64,000 nucleotides of DNA from Acetobacter ghanensis. GTDB taxonomy: Bacteria; Pseudomonadota; Alphaproteobacteria; Acetobacterales; Acetobacteraceae. This document shows positions 61,869-64,000 of the stretch, one piece after another; within the stretch, counting starts at the first letter, position 1; each line of letters starts with the position of its first letter. The notes below the pieces were generated by a model. It searched no databases. It saw nothing but the letters and a program-made list of their open reading frames with translations, and was not told the origin of the DNA. The translations under genes and the position numbers were made by a program. The DNA lies in the NCBI RefSeq assembly GCF_001499675.1, contig NZ_LN609302.1, positions 967,896-1,031,895 on the forward strand. The letters run 5' to 3'.

Positions 61869-63005
61869 TTAATTGCGGATCAGGATATAGTTCACCGTGA
61901 CATCGAAGTTGATATACTTGTCTTTCATATCCGGTGGTACGGGCGGTAGCTGCGCCCCTTGGAACATGCCAATGGTTGACGCGTCCAATGCCTCTGTTGA
62001 TGAACCGGTTTCGAACACTTTGAACACATGGCCCGACCGGTCCAGAATGACGTGCACAGACGTGCTGCCTTCCTCACCGCGTGCGGCGGCATCTGGTGGG
62101 TAGTAAAGGTGCCGCTGGATCCACGCATCAATTTCCGCACCATAATCACTGCTAACACCGTGCACGCTTGTGCGTGACGCGTAGTGTGCGTTCAACTGCC
62201 CGTTTTCCACCATGGGGCCAATGGAGAGGTCAAGCGGGGCGGAAGAACCGCCCGGACGCCCACGGAGGGTACGGCGCGGGGCAGGTGCTTCGTTAAACGA
62301 GTAATCCATTGGGTGCTGGAGCAGGGATTGCAGGTTTTTGGGGAGTTGCTGGGTTGCACGCGGGTGCTGCACAGCATGGTTGGATTGCTTTGCCGTAGGC
62401 TTGTGCTCAGTTGGCCGTGTTTTCTGGGGCGTGGGGCGGGGCTTTGGCAGGCCATCATCCGACTGGGGCAGGGGCGGCACATCTGGTGCGGCTTCGCTGG
62501 GTTCGGGGGGAGCTGTCTGGGTATCAGGCTGCTGTTCCGCCGGTGGGGGCGGAGCGGCCTGTGGCGCAGCGTTGCCACCGCCTGCATCGGGCGAATGAGG
62601 ACCAACCATCCCTGTGGAAGGGATTGGTTGAGAGAAAACCATTTCCACAGAGGAGGACTGGCTGGCCTGAGGGGACCCGGTCTGCCCATGATGGGTGGCC
62701 TGATACAGAAGAGCCGCTAGCAGAATAAAATGCGCCAGCGCCGAGGCGGTAAAGACCGGCCCTAGCGTGGGGTCTGCATAAACATCCTTGCGGATGAGCG
62801 GTGTGGACGTGCCGCGTACCGCACCCCCCGGTGGTTTGGGCACAGGGCTGAATGGGAACAGCCGTAGCCGTTGCTGGCCTGCGGCGTCCTCGCTCCCAGC
62901 AGAGGGGGCGGCGTTGGGAGTTGGCCGTGTGGGCCTGAGGCGAGGCTCCTGCCTGTTGGGCAGGGGGGCATTCTGGCCTGTGGAAGAACTGCGCTTATCG
63001 ACCAT
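61869..63005 (-). CDS. TonB-family energy transducer (second copy)
   Basis: About 378 aa from ATG 63005; the ATG 63092 in frame is an alternative. A polar, Pro-rich cytoplasmic start (about 1-70) leads to a membrane helix (GPVFTASALAHFILLAALLY), a long Pro/Gln-rich linker (APPPPAEQQPDTQTAPPE and similar) and a C-terminal TonB fold (HYASRTSVHGVSSDYGAEID, then HLYYPPDAAARGEEGSTSVH with the beta-hairpin region). The cytoplasmic extension before the helix is longer than in standard TonB. No exbB or exbD is adjacent, so it may use the set at 49654-51612. Confidence 0.75.
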   Translation of the reverse strand: MVDKRSSSTGQNAPLPNRQEPRLRPTRPTPNAAPSAGSEDAAGQQRLRLFPFSPVPKPPGGAVRGTSTPLIRKDVYADPTLGPVFTASALAHFILLAALLYQATHHGQTGSPQASQSSSVEMVFSQPIPSTGMVGPHSPDAGGGNAAPQAAPPPPAEQQPDTQTAPPEPSEAAPDVPPLPQSDDGLPKPRPTPQKTRPTEHKPTAKQSNHAVQHPRATQQLPKNLQSLLQHPMDYSFNEAPAPRRTLRGRPGGSSAPLDLSIGPMVENGQLNAHYASRTSVHGVSSDYGAEIDAWIQRHLYYPPDAAARGEEGSTSVHVILDRSGHVFKVFETGSSTEALDASTIGMFQGAQLPPVPPDMKDKYINFDVTVNYILIRN

Positions 63006-63204
63006 GAACCGCCCGAGTTCTCCCTTGCCCTGCATGAGTAATGGTGTGTGTGGGTGTATAGCCCATTTGTAGGCTATTTTGCCATCGCTCATGCCCCGGT
63101 GCCAGAGAGAACTTTACAGGGGCAGAACGTATGCGTGTTATAAAAAATCACTCATGGCTTAGTCCTGTATGGCAGGATGGCCTGCCATACGGGGCTGGAC
63201 AGTT

Positions 63205-64000
63205 TTACCAGATTTTAACGCGCTGTTGCGGGGAGAGGTAAAGCTTGTCCCCCGGCTGCACGGTCCACGCATCGTACCATGCGTCAATATTATGCATGGG
63301 CAGGTTTACGCGGGCTTCTGGGGGGGAGTGGGGGTCCGTTACCACAAGCCGACGGATGGTTTCCTCCCGCAGCTTTTCGCGCCAGACCTGCGCCCAGCCC
63401 AAAAAGACCCGCTGATCCCCACTTAGACCATCAACCACTGGAGCGGGTTTACCATCGAGCGAGGCATGATAGGCGTCCAGTGCGAGTGTTAGCCCACCCA
63501 GATCGGCAATGTTCTCGCCCATGGTCAGTTTGCCGTTTACGTGGATGCCGGGCAGCACTTCAAACGCGTCATACTGTGCGCCAAGACGATCGGCCAGTTT
63601 CTGGAACCTTTCGGCGTCGTCCTTTGTCCACCAGTCGCGCAGGCGGCCATGCTCATCAAACTGGCGGCCTTCATCATCGAATGAATGGGTCATTTCGTGG
63701 CCGATGACACCACCAATGGCGCCATAGTTAACCGCTGGGTCCGCCTTGATATTGAAAAACGGTGGTTGAAGAATGGCGGCGGGGAACACAACCTGATCAA
63801 AAAGCGGGTTGTTGTAGGCGTTGACCGTCTGGGGAGTCATGTCCCACTCGTTCCGGTCCACAGGTTTGTCCAGCCGCTCCAGCCAGTAGTGCCATTCAAA
63901 CGCAACCCCATTGCGGGCGTTGCCATACACATCGCCTTTTTTAACAGCAAGGGTTGAATAATCGCGCCACCTGTTGGGGTAGCCAACCTGAATTTCAAAG
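63205..64000 (-). CDS. M13-family (neprilysin-type) metallopeptidase, C-terminal part
   Basis: The gene enters from the right edge; the frame is open to the last base (VGYPNRWRDYS at the boundary) and the N-terminal two thirds are outside. The gluzincin zinc site GHEMTHSFDDEGR and the third ligand region GENIADLGGLTLALDAYHAS are seen. The C-terminus ends DKLYLSPQQRVKIW, the normal end of the family. Periplasmic or cell-surface peptidases of this type degrade small peptides. Confidence 0.95.
   Translation of the reverse strand, partial: FEIQVGYPNRWRDYSTLAVKKGDVYGNARNGVAFEWHYWLERLDKPVDRNEWDMTPQTVNAYNNPLFDQVVFPAAILQPPFFNIKADPAVNYGAIGGVIGHEMTHSFDDEGRQFDEHGRLRDWWTKDDAERFQKLADRLGAQYDAFEVLPGIHVNGKLTMGENIADLGGLTLALDAYHASLDGKPAPVVDGLSGDQRVFLGWAQVWREKLREETIRRLVVTDPHSPPEARVNLPMHNIDAWYDAWTVQPGDKLYLSPQQRVKIW

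Overview
The window reads as a chromosomal segment of an acetic acid bacterium (Acetobacteraceae, most likely Acetobacter or a close relative). The evidence is the 23S-5S-tRNA-fMet operon end of alphaproteobacterial type, a periplasmic three-subunit flavoprotein/cytochrome c dehydrogenase, IS5-family remnants, OprB-type porins, a Ton system with two ExbD proteins and several TonB-dependent receptors. No species assignment is possible from the sequence alone.

Layout. (1) 1-865: end of an rRNA operon (23S 3' end, 5S, initiator tRNA, terminator). (2) 870-1600: mobile-element debris, with a serine-recombinase tail cut by a shortened IS5-type element carrying a hexamer microsatellite. (3) 1609-13547: a sugar or sugar-acid module. 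On the minus strand are a LysR regulator, an MFS importer, a Tat-exported royal-jelly-type propeller and a gluconate-dehydrogenase-type complex. Divergent on the plus strand are an IlvD/Edd dehydratase (frameshifted), an HpcH/HpaI aldolase and a CoA-acylating semialdehyde dehydrogenase. Together they suggest periplasmic oxidation, lactone handling, uptake and non-phosphorylative breakdown. (4) 13701-17400: an OprB-type porin, a membrane protein and two secreted HbpS/GlcG-like proteins. (5) 17500-18590: decayed transposase and hydrolase fragments. (6) 18788-30714: a nitrogen operon with ABC transporter, NikR-like regulator, two urea-carboxylase-associated proteins, biotin-dependent urea/guanidine carboxylase, allophanate hydrolase and an outer-membrane channel, followed by a Nac-like LysR gene.

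(7) 32023-33225: a class I aminotransferase. (8) 33307-41543: a divergent cluster around a 5-oxoprolinase-type complex. The minus strand has a dehydrogenase, a biotin carrier (frameshifted), a biotin carboxylase and a second carrier-like protein without the biotin lysine. The plus strand has PxpB, PxpC and PxpA followed by two transporters, one frameshifted. (9) 41779-46306: TonB-dependent receptor, aspartate ammonia-lyase and a malonate-semialdehyde-decarboxylase-like tautomerase. (10) 46378-48123: a zinc-ribbon membrane protein and TrhO. (11) 48615-51612: small protein, TonB (frameshifted), ExbB, ExbD, ExbD. (12) 51831-57004: a secreted protein, a membrane protein, then TonB receptor, kinase and PnuC, probably vitamin (thiamine-type) salvage. 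(13) 57018-64000: PurU, an NsrR-like regulator with a dehydrogenase, a VOC protein, a ferritin-like protein, an acyl-CoA thioesterase, a second TonB-like protein and an M13 peptidase running off the right end.

The most unusual signals are the NikR-like regulator that lacks three of four nickel ligands together with a palindrome over its operon's probable promoter, the non-biotinylatable carrier protein in the PxpABC cluster, a paired DnaA-box motif at 58133-58179, and a perfect 18-bp inverted repeat in the leader of the ferritin-like gene. Four genes and possibly the tRNA carry short indels, mostly in G/C-rich runs, so some may be assembly errors.
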